Positions 16,762 through 25,344 of a stretch of DNA of 33,041 nucleotides are shown in pieces. The position numbers were made by a program, and so were the translations under genes. The first letter of the stretch is position 1, and every line of letters starts with the position of its first letter. Under the pieces are notes generated by a model. That model saw only the letters and a program-made list of their open reading frames with translations. It was not told the DNA's origin and did no database searches. The DNA comes from Azospirillum agricola (GTDB lineage: Bacteria > Pseudomonadota > Alphaproteobacteria > Azospirillales > Azospirillaceae), in NCBI RefSeq assembly GCF_017876095.1, contig NZ_JAGINM010000042.1:1-33041 (forward strand), in the 5' to 3' direction.

Positions 16762-16775
16762 TTGATCTGCGTTAA
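16762..16775 (+). promoter_or_regulatory. FNR-like box 4 (TTGATCTGCGTTAA)
   Basis: TTGAT-CTGC-GTTAA in the 152-bp gap before the PEP synthase gene, centred 78 bp from its start codon. It is one of the cleanest members of the set. Confidence 0.7.
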
Positions 16776-16846
16776 CGCGACGGGCGTGCGGCGGAGGGAC
16801 GCTGGGACGGTGAATACCGCAACCGCGCTGACGTCGGGAGAGGGCC

Positions 16847-19249
16847 ATGGCGAACCCCCGTTACATCCGTTGGTTCAAAGAGCTGGGACGCGAGGACGTG
16901 CCCCTGGTCGGTGGCAAGAACGCCTCGCTCGGCGAATTGTGCCGGCATCTGGCCGCTGCCGGGGTGGCGGTGCCCGACGGCTTCGCGCTCACCGCCGACG
17001 CCTTCCGCGACGCGCTGAACGCAGCAGGCGCGTGGGGGGCGCTGCACGGCCTTCTGGACGGGCTCGGCAAGGAGGATGTGGCGCGCCTGTCCCGTGCTGC
17101 CGCCCGCGCCCGCGAGATCGTCCACGCCGCCGACCTCACGCCGCAGGCGGAGGCGGAACTGCGCGCGGCCTACCGGGTGTTGCGGGACGCGTACGGTTCC
17201 GATCTGGCCGTCGCCGTCCGCAGTTCCGCGACCGCCGAGGATCTGCCGGCCGCCAGCTTCGCCGGCCAGCACGAGAGCTATCTCAACGTCGGCGGCGAGA
17301 CGGCGCTGGTGGAGGCCGTGCGGCGTTGCCAGGCCTCGCTGTTCACCGACCGCGCCATCGCCTACCGCATCGACCAGGGCTTCGACCATTTCAAGGTCGC
17401 GCTGTCGGTGGGGGTGCAGAAGATGGTGCGCGCCGATCTGGCCGCCGCCGGCGTGATGTTCTCCATCGACACGGAATCCGGCTTTCCCGACGTGGTCTTC
17501 ATCACCGGCGCCTGCGGGCTTGGCGAGACCGTGGTGCAGGGCACCGTCGATCCCGACGAGTTCTACGTCCACAAGCCGACCTACCGGCGCGGCTGCCGGG
17601 CCGTGCTGCGCCGGCGGCTGGGCGACAAGCGGGTCAGCATGGTCTGCCGGCCCGGCCCTGACCAAGACCCGACACGGGTGGTCCCGACCCCCGACGCCGC
17701 TCGCGAGGTCTTCTGCCTGACCGATGAGGAGGTGCTGCGGCTGGCCGGTTACGCCATCGCCATCGAGGAGCATTACGGCCAGCCGATGGACATGGAATGG
17801 GCGAAGGACGGGCTCGACGGCACCCTGTACGTCGTCCAGGCGCGGCCGGAGACCGTCGCGTCGCGCCGCAGCGCGCGGGAGCTGGAGACCTTCGTTCCGG
17901 AGGGTAAGGGTACGCCGCTGGCGGCCGGGCGCGCGGTCGGCACCCGCATGGCGAGCGGACCCGTGCGCGTCGTCAAGGACGCCGGCCAGCTGTCCGCCTT
18001 CCGTCCCGGCGAGGTTCTGGTCGCCGAGGCCACCACGCCCGATTGGGAACCGGTGATGAAGACGGCGGCGGCCATCGTCACCGACCGCGGCGGCCGCACC
18101 TGCCACGCCGCCATCCTGGCGCGCGAGCTGGGCATTCCCGCGGTGGTCGGGACGGAGACCGCGACGGCGGTGCTGCGGGACGGACAGACCATCACCGTGT
18201 CCTGCGCCGAGGGCGACAGCGGCCGGGTGTACGACGGCGTGCTGCCCTTCCGGGTGGAGCGCACCGACCTCGGCGACCTGCCGCGCCCGCGGACGCGCAT
18301 CATGGTCAATCTCGGCAACCCCGGTCAGGCGTTCCAGACCGCAGCGCTGCCGGTCGACGGCGTCGGGCTGGCGCGCATGGAGTTCATCATCGGCGAGACC
18401 ATTAAGGTCCATCCCATGGCGCTGCTGCACCCCGAGCGCGTCGGCGACGCCGCCGAACGGGAGCGCATCCGGGCGCTGATGCGGAACAGCGCGAGCGGCG
18501 CCGCCTATTTCGTGCAGCGCCTGTCGGAGGGCATCGGCACCATCGCCGCCGCCTTCCACCCGCGGCCGGTGATCGTGCGCCTGTCGGACTTCAAGACCAA
18601 CGAGTACGCGGCCCTGGTCGGCGGACGCTGGTTCGAGCCGGTTGAGGAGAACCCGATGCTCGGCTTCCGCGGCGCCACGCGCTACGCGCACCCCGCCTAC
18701 GAGGAGGGCTTCGCGCTGGAGTGCGAGGCGCTGCTGCGGGTGCGCGGGGCGATGGGGTTGGACAACGTCAAGGTCATGGTCCCGTTCTGCCGCCGCCTCG
18801 ACGAGGCGGAGCGGGTGCTGGCCGCCATGGCCCGCCACGGCCTCGTCCGCGGGCGCGACGGGCTGGAGATCTACGTGATGTGCGAGATCCCCAACAACGT
18901 GCTGCTGATCGACGGGTTTGCCCGCCTCTTCGACGGCTTCTCCATCGGCTCCAACGACCTCACCCAGCTCACGCTCGGCGTGGACCGCGACAGCCCGCTG
19001 GTCGCCTTCGACTTCGACGAGCGCGATCCGGGCGTGCTCGCCTTCCTGCGCCAGGCGGTCGAGGGCGCCAAGCGCAACGGGCGGCCTTGCGGCATCTGCG
19101 GGCAGGCGCCATCGGACTATCCGGAGATGGCGGAGTTCCTGGTCGGGCTCGGCATCGACTACCTCAGCCTCACGCCCGACAGCGTGCTGCGCACCCTGCG
19201 CCACGTCGTGGCGCTGGAGCGGGATCTCGGCCGCGCCAGCTACCGGTGA
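16847..19249 (+). CDS. ppsA: Phosphoenolpyruvate synthase
   Basis: Converts pyruvate and ATP to phosphoenolpyruvate, AMP and phosphate in the cytoplasm, feeding gluconeogenesis. The 800-residue length is typical. The ATP-grasp pyruvate/ATP-binding domain fills residues ~1-340 (VGGKNASLGEL near the start, then RSSATAEDLPAASFAGQ). The phosphohistidine domain carries GGRTCHAAILAREL with the catalytic His near residue 418. The PEP-binding barrel at the C-terminus includes GSNDLTQLTLGVDRD and the CGICGQ cysteine motif. ATG 16847 follows GGGAGAGGGCC. FNR-like box 4 lies 78 bp upstream. A PEP synthase within a Usp/BON/CBS cluster is characteristic of low-oxygen islands and is probably a second, conditionally expressed copy. 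Confidence 0.95.
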   Translation: MANPRYIRWFKELGREDVPLVGGKNASLGELCRHLAAAGVAVPDGFALTADAFRDALNAAGAWGALHGLLDGLGKEDVARLSRAAARAREIVHAADLTPQAEAELRAAYRVLRDAYGSDLAVAVRSSATAEDLPAASFAGQHESYLNVGGETALVEAVRRCQASLFTDRAIAYRIDQGFDHFKVALSVGVQKMVRADLAAAGVMFSIDTESGFPDVVFITGACGLGETVVQGTVDPDEFYVHKPTYRRGCRAVLRRRLGDKRVSMVCRPGPDQDPTRVVPTPDAAREVFCLTDEEVLRLAGYAIAIEEHYGQPMDMEWAKDGLDGTLYVVQARPETVASRRSARELETFVPEGKGTPLAAGRAVGTRMASGPVRVVKDAGQLSAFRPGEVLVAEATTPDWEPVMKTAAAIVTDRGGRTCHAAILARELGIPAVVGTETATAVLRDGQTITVSCAEGDSGRVYDGVLPFRVERTDLGDLPRPRTRIMVNLGNPGQAFQTAALPVDGVGLARMEFIIGETIKVHPMALLHPERVGDAAERERIRALMRNSASGAAYFVQRLSEGIGTIAAAFHPRPVIVRLSDFKTNEYAALVGGRWFEPVEENPMLGFRGATRYAHPAYEEGFALECEALLRVRGAMGLDNVKVMVPFCRRLDEAERVLAAMARHGLVRGRDGLEIYVMCEIPNNVLLIDGFARLFDGFSIGSNDLTQLTLGVDRDSPLVAFDFDERDPGVLAFLRQAVEGAKRNGRPCGICGQAPSDYPEMAEFLVGLGIDYLSLTPDSVLRTLRHVVALERDLGRASYR

Positions 19250-19289
19250 GGGGGCTCTCCGGGAGCGCGGTCCTGCGGCATGCCGGCCT

Positions 19290-19454
19290 TCACTCGGGCG
19301 GCGCTGCACCGCCCGCCCGGATCAGGCGCCCGACCACGCCCTTCGCCGGGGTGATTGGGATGGCGAAGCCGATCCCGCTGTTGCTGATGGGCGATCCGAT
19401 CAGGCTACCGCTGAAGGCGCCGAGGAGCAGCACGGCAGCCAGCAATGATCGCAT
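19290..19454 (-). CDS. Miniature exported HtrA-derived protein (54 residues)
   Basis: The reading frame starts MRSLLAAVLLLGAFSG, a signal peptide. It runs straight into SGIGFAIPITPAKGVVGRLI, which matches the last strand and helix of the trypsin-like domain in HtrA/DegP proteases. All catalytic residues and the PDZ domains are absent. The tail is GGAAPPE. It is therefore either the scar of a large in-frame deletion in an htrA gene, or a retained microprotein. It keeps a start codon with a GGGACGAG ribosome-binding site and has its own FNR-like box about 110 bp upstream, so it may still be expressed. It converges on ppsA, 40 bp past the ppsA stop. Confidence 0.5.
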   Translation of the reverse strand: MRSLLAAVLLLGAFSGSLIGSPISNSGIGFAIPITPAKGVVGRLIRAGGAAPPE

Positions 19455-19558
19455 CGCATCTCGTCCCGCTTTCCCCCTTCGGAAGAAGCCTGTGCCCGGC
19501 ACCGGGGGCGCACCGGCGGCTTGGACGACCATCCTCGCCGAAGCGGGGATCGGGGGCC

Positions 19559-19572
19559 TTTACGCAGATCAA
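19559..19572 (-). promoter_or_regulatory. FNR-like box 5 (TTTACGCAGATCAA)
   Basis: On the minus strand it reads TTGAT-CTGC-GTAAA. It lies about 110 bp upstream of the HtrA-derived mini gene and 72 bp from box 6, in a divergent control region shared with the second Usp. Confidence 0.55.
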
Positions 19573-19630
19573 GCGGGTCGGCGCCAGCTGCCGGCGCCGA
19601 ACGGAGCAAAACCGATGCGCCACGGCCGTC

Positions 19631-19644
19631 TTGATCCAGGTAAA
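19631..19644 (+). promoter_or_regulatory. FNR-like box 6 (TTGATCCAGGTAAA)
   Basis: TTGAT-CCAG-GTAAA, centred about 69 bp from the Usp start codon at 19707. With binding at -41.5 this predicts a leader of roughly 28 nt. Confidence 0.6.
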
Positions 19645-19706
19645 GGCCGGTGCCGGGAACCGGTCCATCCTTCCCGCGAGACAATCCACGACGCGGGAGA
19701 CGCGCC

Positions 19707-20546
19707 ATGTCCTTCAAGGAAATCCTGGTCCATTTCGACCATTCGCCGGCCGGCACCCGCCGGGTCGAAGCGGCCGCCCGCTTGGCGGAGCGGTTCGACG
19801 CGCATCTGACCGCGCTCGTGGTCCGGGTGCAGCCGCAGTTCCGCTTCAGCGGCGAAATCCCGCCCCCCGCCACCGTCATGGCGGCGCTGGAACGGGGCGC
19901 GACCGAGACGGCGGAGCGCGCGGCGGCGGCGCTTGATGCGGTGCTCGCGCGGCAGGGCTGCGCGACCGGGCGCCGCCTCGTGGATTGCCCTGCGGCGATG
20001 ATCGCCGAGCGGCTGGCGCTGCACGCCCGCTACGCCGACCTTCTCGTCCTGGGCCAGCCCGGAGGCGACGACCCCTCCGATGTCGACGACCGCGCCGCCG
20101 AGCAGCTTCTGCTGTCGTCCGGCCGCCCCATTCTGCTGATTCCCCATTACGGAACCTTCCCGACGATCGGCGAGCGTGTCCTGGTGGCCTGGGACGGAGG
20201 CCGGGAAGCCGCCCGCGCGGTGGCGGACGCCATGCCCGTCATCGAGAGGGCGCGGTCGGTGCAGGTCCTCACCATCAACCCGGAGGCGGCAGGGAGCCAT
20301 GGCGAGGATCCCGGCGCCGACATCGCCCGGCATCTGGCCCGCCACAACGCGTCCGTGGACACCCTGTGCCTTCGGAGCGGCGAGCTCGATGCGGCCGATC
20401 TGGTGCTCAACCGGATGGCGGACTCCGGAACCGACCTGCTGGTCATGGGCGCCTACGGTCATTCCCGGCTGCGCGAGCTGGTGCTCGGCGGCATGACGCG
20501 GGCGATGCTCAAGCGCATGACGGCGCCGGTCCTCATGGCCCATTAG
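19707..20546 (+). CDS. Tandem-domain universal stress protein (UspA family)
   Basis: A second double Usp, 279 residues. Domain 1 begins MSFKEILVHFDHSPAGTRR and domain 2 begins near residue 155 with GERVLVAWDGGREAARA. The C-terminal nucleotide loop reads VMGAYGHSRLRELVLGG, and the protein ends APVLMAH. The SxxREL pattern and ending match the Usp at 13792, so the two are paralogues. ATG 19707 has GGGAGACGCGCC upstream. Box 6 lies in front; downstream the gene converges with the HtpX-like protease. Expected role: a cytoplasmic stress or hypoxia survival factor; the mechanism is not known for this subgroup. Confidence 0.92.
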   Translation: MSFKEILVHFDHSPAGTRRVEAAARLAERFDAHLTALVVRVQPQFRFSGEIPPPATVMAALERGATETAERAAAALDAVLARQGCATGRRLVDCPAAMIAERLALHARYADLLVLGQPGGDDPSDVDDRAAEQLLLSSGRPILLIPHYGTFPTIGERVLVAWDGGREAARAVADAMPVIERARSVQVLTINPEAAGSHGEDPGADIARHLARHNASVDTLCLRSGELDAADLVLNRMADSGTDLLVMGAYGHSRLRELVLGGMTRAMLKRMTAPVLMAH

Positions 20547-20669
20547 ACCGCGGCCGGCGTGCCGGCGCCACGGGGCCGACGAGGCGAGGCGTCCGACGAG
20601 GCGTTCCACGGCGCCCGGCTTGGCGGCCGGCCGCGCGGTCCGTCTGCTCCGGTTGGCGCATCGCCCGGT

Positions 20670-21620
20670 TCAGCGGGCGGGTCTCCGGCCTTGCGAAGCC
20701 CGCTGGAGGGACATCAGCCGCTCGACCCGCGCCGCGGTTTGCGGGTGGGTGCGCAGCAGGGAAAGCCGAACGGGCCGCCGCCCGGGACCGAGGCGCCGGT
20801 CCCGGAAGCGCTCCTCGTCCGCGTCAAGCTTCACCAGCGCGGCAACCAGCCCCGCCGGATCGCCGGTCAACGCCGCGGCGTCCAGGTCGGCGTCGTACTC
20901 CCGCGTGCGGGCGAGGCGCCGTTGGAGGAGGGTGTTGAGCGTGGGCGTCGTGAGAAGCAGCGCGATCAGCGGCCACGAACCGCTGCCGCCGTCGCGGAGC
21001 GTCAGGGGCAGATTGACGATCAGCAGGATCAGGCCGGTCGTCGCCATGGCCTGGGCGACCCGGCCGATCAGTTCGGCCAAAGCCATCGTCCCGAGATCGT
21101 GGTTGCGGATGTGACTGATCTCGTGAGCCAGAATCCCTTCGAGTTCGCGCAGGCTCATCGTCCGCAGCAGACCATCGGTCAGGACGATGGCACCGTTGCC
21201 GGTCGGACCGACCGTGAAGGCGCTCGGCACCGGCGTCTCCAGCCGGTACAGCGCGGGGACGCCGGACAGCCGGGCGCGCCAAGCCAACAGGGCGACGGCT
21301 TCCTGGATCTCCGGCCGTTCGCGGTGACCGAAACGGCGAGCGCCATACAGCCGCAGCAGGATGGCCGGCGAAAGGGCCGGGCCGAACGCCAGCATCGCGC
21401 CGACAACGCCCATCATCCACAGGATCCCCAGCGGTCCGGCGATCAGCCCTCCGATGGCCGCGGCGAGGACACCCAACCCTCCGATCAGCGCCATGGACTG
21501 GATCGTGTTCCGGAGCTTGTGCCGGCGGCGGCGGCGTTCATCGAGCGGGAACCCATGCGTCCCGGTCGGAAACCCGGCGTCAACCGGGATCAAGGCCGCC
21601 GGCTCCCCGGACAGGACCAT
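20670..21620 (-). CDS. htpX: HtpX-like M48 membrane metalloprotease
   Basis: An inner-membrane zinc protease that degrades damaged membrane proteins. The zinc motif HEISH is near residues 165-169 and the third ligand sits in TREYDADLDAA further on. Two hydrophobic segments precede the active site (LGVLAAAIGGLIAGPLGILW) and two follow it. Length is about 316 residues, as in HtpX. The start is uncertain: ATG 21620 gives MVLSGEPAALIPV, while an in-frame GTG at 21644 adds eight residues; neither has a strong ribosome-binding site. The C-terminus ends in a HPQTAARVERL helix typical of the family. It converges with the Usp at 19707 and belongs with the other proteostasis genes here. Confidence 0.85.
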   Translation of the reverse strand: MVLSGEPAALIPVDAGFPTGTHGFPLDERRRRRHKLRNTIQSMALIGGLGVLAAAIGGLIAGPLGILWMMGVVGAMLAFGPALSPAILLRLYGARRFGHRERPEIQEAVALLAWRARLSGVPALYRLETPVPSAFTVGPTGNGAIVLTDGLLRTMSLRELEGILAHEISHIRNHDLGTMALAELIGRVAQAMATTGLILLIVNLPLTLRDGGSGSWPLIALLLTTPTLNTLLQRRLARTREYDADLDAAALTGDPAGLVAALVKLDADEERFRDRRLGPGRRPVRLSLLRTHPQTAARVERLMSLQRASQGRRPAR

Positions 21621-21822
21621 GCGCCGCCGTGTGACGGGCTGCACCCGATGCCGGCCGATCCCTTCGCGTCCTGCTTTCCGAACGGCAGCGGGCCTCCGCC
21701 TTCCGCCACTGCCGATCGAGAAAGGTCACCGGGGGCTTCAACGCGCGGCCGTCGACGAGTTCCGCGACCGCCCCGGCGGCCAGGGCAACGTCGCCTTCGG
21801 AGTGTGTCTTGGGGGCCGGCAT
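21580..21822 (-). CDS. Small hypothetical ORF upstream of the HtpX-like gene
   Basis: An 80-codon frame beginning MPAPKTHSEGDVALAAGAVA. The first ~45 residues look protein-like (AELVDGRALKPPVTF), while the rest is arginine-rich and overlaps the 5' end of the protease gene in another frame. No family recognised and no strong ribosome-binding site. It may be the truncated 5' part of a lost gene. Confidence 0.25.
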   Translation of the reverse strand: MPAPKTHSEGDVALAAGAVAELVDGRALKPPVTFLDRQWRKAEARCRSESRTRRDRPASGAARHTAAHGPVRGAGGLDPG

Positions 21823-21993
21823 CAGGATGCTCCGTGTGGAAATCGGAAGAATGGGAACGCCGGCACGGCATGGGCTATGTCCGGCCGGGCGCTGGTTCGG
21901 GTCGCTGGGCCGGCATGACGGGGGCGCGGCCCCTCCGGTTCGCGCGACCGCACCGGTGCGGAGACCTTTTCGTCCATGCGTCGGGCGGCCACC

Positions 21994-22007
21994 TTAACGT
22001 GGATCAA
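21994..22007 (+). promoter_or_regulatory. FNR-like box 7 (TTAACGTGGATCAA)
   Basis: On the minus strand it reads TTGAT-CCAC-GTTAA. Its centre is about 63 bp from ATG 22064 of the PHA synthase. If bound at -41.5, transcription would begin near 22042, just after the alternative ATG at 22034, which favours ATG 22064. Confidence 0.65.
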
Positions 22008-22063
22008 GGACCGGGGCGGCGGCTTTGCGTGGGATGGCGGGACCACAGCCACGGACCCTCGCC

Positions 22064-23908
22064 ATGCCGGACGCCGATCCCCCATCGATCGCATTTCCCG
22101 TCCGAAACCCAGGCTGGACGGCACGGGGCCCCCTCGCCGTGTCCGATGACGGCGCCTTGGATCGTCACGACCGGGATTCTGACGCATCGACCGCGCTGGG
22201 CGACACCATCGACCGGTCGCTGCATGCGATGCAGGCTCGTCTCACGGGCGGTGTATCGCCGGCGGCGCTGGCCGGTGCCTATCTCGACTGGATGTCCCAC
22301 CTTGCCGCCAGTCCCGGCAAGCAGATGCAGCTCGTCCAGAAGGCGGCGCGCAAGACGGCCCGCCTCTCGCGCCACCTCGGCCGATGCCTGATCGAGGACG
22401 GCGCAGGCCGCTGCATCGATCCGTTGCCGCAGGACCGGCGCTTCGACGGCGAGGCTTGGCGCCACTGGCCCTACAACGCCCTCTCCCAAGCCTTCCTGCT
22501 CAGCCAGCAATGGTGGCACAACGCGACCACCGACGTCCACGGCGTCAGCCGGCAGCATGAGCGGGTGGTCGAGTTCGTCTCCCGCCAGATCCTGGACATG
22601 CTCTCGCCGGCCAATTTCCTGCCGACCAATCCCGAGCTGCTGCAGCGGACCCTGTCGCAGGGCGGCTTGAACATGGTCCAGGGCCTGCGGAACCTGGCCG
22701 AGGATTGGGAGCGGGTGGTCGCCGGCAAGAAGCCGGCCGGCAGCGAGCGCTTCGAGGTCGGCCGCGAAATCGCCGTGACATCGGGCAAGGTGATCCTCCG
22801 CAACCGGCTGATCGAACTGATCCAGTACGAACCGGCCGGCGGTTCGGTGAAGGCCGAGCCCGTGTTGATCGTTCCAGCCTGGATCATGAAGTTCTACATC
22901 CTCGACCTGTCGCCCGGCAACTCGCTGGTGAGGCATCTGGTGGAGCGGGGCTTCACGGTCTTCATGATCTCCTGGCGCAACCCCGATCCCGGCGACCGCG
23001 ACCTTGGCATGGAGGACTACCGCAAGCTCGGCGTGATGGCGGCACTCGACGCCGTGGCGGCCGTGGTTCCCAGCGCGTCGGTCCATGCGGTCGGCTATTG
23101 CCTCGGCGGAACCTTGCTGGCGATCGTCGCCGCCTCGATGGCCCGGGATCGGGACGAACGCCTGCGGTCGGTGACGTTGCTCGCCACCCAGACCGATTTC
23201 ACCGAGGCGGGCGAGCTGATGCTCTTCATCAACGAGAGCCAGATCACCTTCCTGGAGGACCTGATGTGGGAGCAGGGCTTTCTCGACGCCAAGCAGATGA
23301 CGGGCGCCTTCCAGCTTCTCCGGTCGAACGACCTGATCTGGTCAAACCTCGTCCGCACCTATGTCCTGGGCGAGCGCGAGCCGATGAGCGACCTGATGGC
23401 CTGGAACGCGGACGCCACCCGCATGCCCTACCGGATGCATTCTGAGTATCTGCGGCGCCTGTTCCTCGACAACGACTTGGCGGAAGGCCGTTACCGGACC
23501 GACGGCAGGCCGGTCGCGCTCACCGACATCCGGGCGCCGGTTTTCGCCATCGGCACCGAGCGGGACCATGTCGTTCCCTGGCGCTCCGCCTTCAAGATCC
23601 ATCTCCTGACCGACACCGACGTGACCTTCGTGCTCACCAGCGGCGGGCACAACACCGGCATCGTCTCGGAGCCGGGCCATCCGGGCCGCTCCCACCGCAT
23701 CCGCACCAGTTCCAGCACCGACCGTTTCGTCGACGCCAACGCCTGGGCCACGACCGCGCCGCTGAAGGAAGGATCCTGGTGGCCGGACTGGGTGTCCTGG
23801 CTGGAGGCGCGCTCGGACGGTTCGCAGGCCCCGCCCGCGATGGGAGCGCCCGAGGCCGGGCTTGTCCCGATCTGCGACGCGCCGGGAACCTATGTCCTGC
23901 AGGACTGA
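22064..23908 (+). CDS. phaC: Poly(3-hydroxyalkanoate) synthase
   Basis: Polymerises 3-hydroxyacyl-CoA into storage polyester on granules. The 614-residue protein has the N-terminal PhaC domain (HDRDSDASTALGDTIDRS, WWHNATTDVHGV) and an alpha/beta hydrolase fold. The lipase-like box is GYCLGG with the catalytic Cys near residue 345. The remaining triad is the Asp in GTERDHVVPW and the His in SGGHNTGIV. The C-terminus is WWPDWVSWLEAR. The sequence PAWIMKFYILDLSPGNSLVR is typical of class I enzymes. ATG 22064 is preferred over 22034 because of the position of box 7. It converges on the SDR gene, with a perfect 7-bp hairpin between them. No thiolase gene is present. Confidence 0.95.
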   Translation: MPDADPPSIAFPVRNPGWTARGPLAVSDDGALDRHDRDSDASTALGDTIDRSLHAMQARLTGGVSPAALAGAYLDWMSHLAASPGKQMQLVQKAARKTARLSRHLGRCLIEDGAGRCIDPLPQDRRFDGEAWRHWPYNALSQAFLLSQQWWHNATTDVHGVSRQHERVVEFVSRQILDMLSPANFLPTNPELLQRTLSQGGLNMVQGLRNLAEDWERVVAGKKPAGSERFEVGREIAVTSGKVILRNRLIELIQYEPAGGSVKAEPVLIVPAWIMKFYILDLSPGNSLVRHLVERGFTVFMISWRNPDPGDRDLGMEDYRKLGVMAALDAVAAVVPSASVHAVGYCLGGTLLAIVAASMARDRDERLRSVTLLATQTDFTEAGELMLFINESQITFLEDLMWEQGFLDAKQMTGAFQLLRSNDLIWSNLVRTYVLGEREPMSDLMAWNADATRMPYRMHSEYLRRLFLDNDLAEGRYRTDGRPVALTDIRAPVFAIGTERDHVVPWRSAFKIHLLTDTDVTFVLTSGGHNTGIVSEPGHPGRSHRIRTSSSTDRFVDANAWATTAPLKEGSWWPDWVSWLEARSDGSQAPPAMGAPEAGLVPICDAPGTYVLQD

Positions 23909-23932
23909 GCCAAGGGTCGACCTGCCCGCCAG

Positions 23933-23955
23933 CGTCCGGATCCGGGAGCCGGACG
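23933..23955. terminator. Hairpin between convergent phaC and SDR genes
   Basis: CGTCCGG (23933-23939) and CCGGACG (23949-23955) form a perfect 7-bp stem with a 9-nt loop in the 60-bp convergent gap. There is no T-tract on either side, so it would be an imperfect bidirectional terminator or a transcript-stabilising stem. Confidence 0.45.
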
Positions 23956-23968
23956 ACGCCCCGGCGGA

Positions 23969-24730
23969 TCAGAGCCTCAGACCACCGTCGATGTCGAGCA
24001 CCCGGCCATTGAGGTAATCGTTCTGCAGGACGAACAGCGCCGCCTGCGCGATTTCGTCGGGCCGAGCCAACCGCCGCAACGGAATGGCCGAGACGATCCG
24101 GTCCCGAACGGTCGTCGGGATCGCAGCGACGAGGCGTGTGTCGCAAAACCCCGGAGCGATCGCGGCGACGCGGATGCCGTGGGAGGCCAGTTCCTTGGCC
24201 CAGACCACCGTCATGGCAGCGACCCCGGCCTTGGCCGCGGAGTAGTTCGTCTGTCCGAGGTTGCCGGCCCGGGAGATGCTGGAGATGTTGACGATCACGC
24301 CCGGCTTCCCGCCCTCGATCATCCACACAGCCGCTTCCCGCCCGCATAGGAAAACCCCCGTGAGGTCTACCGTGATCACGTTCCGAAACGCCTCCAGCGA
24401 CAGCGTCGTCTCGACCTTGCCGTTCCGTGCCTTCACAAGAAGGCCGTCGCGGGTGATGCCGGCGTTGTTGACGAGGGCGTCGATGCCGCCGAAATCGTCG
24501 TGGACACGCTTGAACAGCGCCTCGACCTCCTGTTCGTTCGTCACATCGGCCGCATAGCCCCTGGATCGCCCGCCGGATTTGGCGCAGAGCTCCGCCGTCT
24601 CCCGCAAACCTCCTTCGTCGACGTCGACCAAGGCGAGGTTGGCGCCTTGCCCGGCCAGGGTCTCGGCCATCGCCCGACCGAGGCCCTGCGCCGCTCCCGT
24701 GATCACGATCGTCTTGCCGTGCAGTTGCAT
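23969..24730 (-). CDS. Short-chain dehydrogenase, acetoacetyl-CoA reductase-like
   Basis: An NAD(P)H-dependent reductase of the FabG/PhaB group, 253 residues. It has the cofactor loop TGAAQGLG (11-18), NNAG (88-91) and a catalytic set Ser150, Tyr163 and Lys167 within NLGQTNYSAAKAG. The C-terminus ends VLDIDGGLRL as in FabG. Placed tail-to-tail with PHA synthase, it probably supplies (R)-3-hydroxyacyl-CoA for polymer formation, although a FabG-like or general reductase role cannot be excluded. ATG 24730 has GGAG ten bases upstream. Two FNR-like boxes lie 176 and 275 bp upstream of the start, unusually far, so the leader may be long. Confidence 0.88.
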   Translation of the reverse strand: MQLHGKTIVITGAAQGLGRAMAETLAGQGANLALVDVDEGGLRETAELCAKSGGRSRGYAADVTNEQEVEALFKRVHDDFGGIDALVNNAGITRDGLLVKARNGKVETTLSLEAFRNVITVDLTGVFLCGREAAVWMIEGGKPGVIVNISSISRAGNLGQTNYSAAKAGVAAMTVVWAKELASHGIRVAAIAPGFCDTRLVAAIPTTVRDRIVSAIPLRRLARPDEIAQAALFVLQNDYLNGRVLDIDGGLRL

Positions 24731-24899
24731 GCTTGACTCCGACTTTGCCTGTGGGCGCCGCCGGCCGGAAAGGACGGTGCGCCAAGGGATGTGAAGGCTC
24801 CCCCTTCGCGGGAACCGGTTTGGAGAGGCTGGGCGAAGGGGCGTTTCCGGAAGTCGGTCTTCCGATGCGGACAGGATGCGGCCCGCGCGCCGCGGCGCC

Positions 24900-24913
24900 T
24901 TGATCGGGGTTAA
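24900..24913 (-). promoter_or_regulatory. FNR-like box 8 (TTGATCGGGGTTAA)
   Basis: TTGAT-CGGG-GTTAA, about 176 bp upstream of the SDR start on the minus strand. It fits the consensus fully. Confidence 0.6.
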
Positions 24914-24998
24914 GCGTCCGTCGGTTGGCGGTCGGTCGTACCGTGCGCTCCCGGACCAGGAGTTCCAGGGACGCTGGAGCGGCAAATCGCTTTCCGTC

Positions 24999-25012
24999 TT
25001 AATCTGCATCAG
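24999..25012 (-). promoter_or_regulatory. FNR-like box 9 (weak)
   Basis: TTAATCTGCATCAG, or CTGAT-GCAG-ATTAA on the minus strand. It is one mismatch from TTGAT in the first half and has ATTAA in the second. It lies 99 bp from box 8, roughly nine to ten helical turns. Confidence 0.35.
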
Positions 25013-25113
25013 GATGCCTGCGGCTGGACATCGTGACGGCGGAGATCGCCGACCTCGCCCTGACGCTGAGAGCGAGATGGAAGCCTGCCGCCCCGGCTTC
25101 CAGCAAAGAGCGG

Positions 25114-25134
25114 TCAGGTTTGCTGATGATTCAT
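25114..25134 (-). other. Six-codon ORF behind a strong ribosome-binding site
   Basis: GCAGGAGGACGTCCT precedes ATG 25134, and the frame reads MNHQQT then stops. It is either the 5' stump of a gene lost by mutation (sequence beyond the stop shows no family) or a leader peptide. It lies within the ~610-bp region between the SDR gene and the exported protein gene, where I otherwise see only boxes 8 and 9. Confidence 0.3.
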
Positions 25135-25344
25135 AGGACGTCCTCCTGCGGCGCAAGCGAGGCCCAGTGGGGGGTAGCGGTTGGCCCTCTGAAGCGTCGC
25201 CGGCATTCAGGGTCGTCGCCCGGTCCGCCCCTCACCTCACGGTCAATGAAACCCAGGTGCCGGCCCTTCGGTGCCGCCTGCCTCCCGCCGGACGCCCACA
25301 GCATCGTCGTTGGTGCCCATCGACCGGCAGCGTATGCCGGACCA

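Noticed and set aside
16772..19309. 845-codon minus-strand frame opposite PEP synthase
   Set aside because: Composition is typical of antisense to a GC-rich gene; the plus strand encodes an unmistakable enzyme.
20559..22391. 610-codon plus-strand frame covering the HtpX-like gene and the PHA synthase start
   Set aside because: Shadow of the minus-strand protease; the frame has no ribosome-binding site and no recognisable domain.
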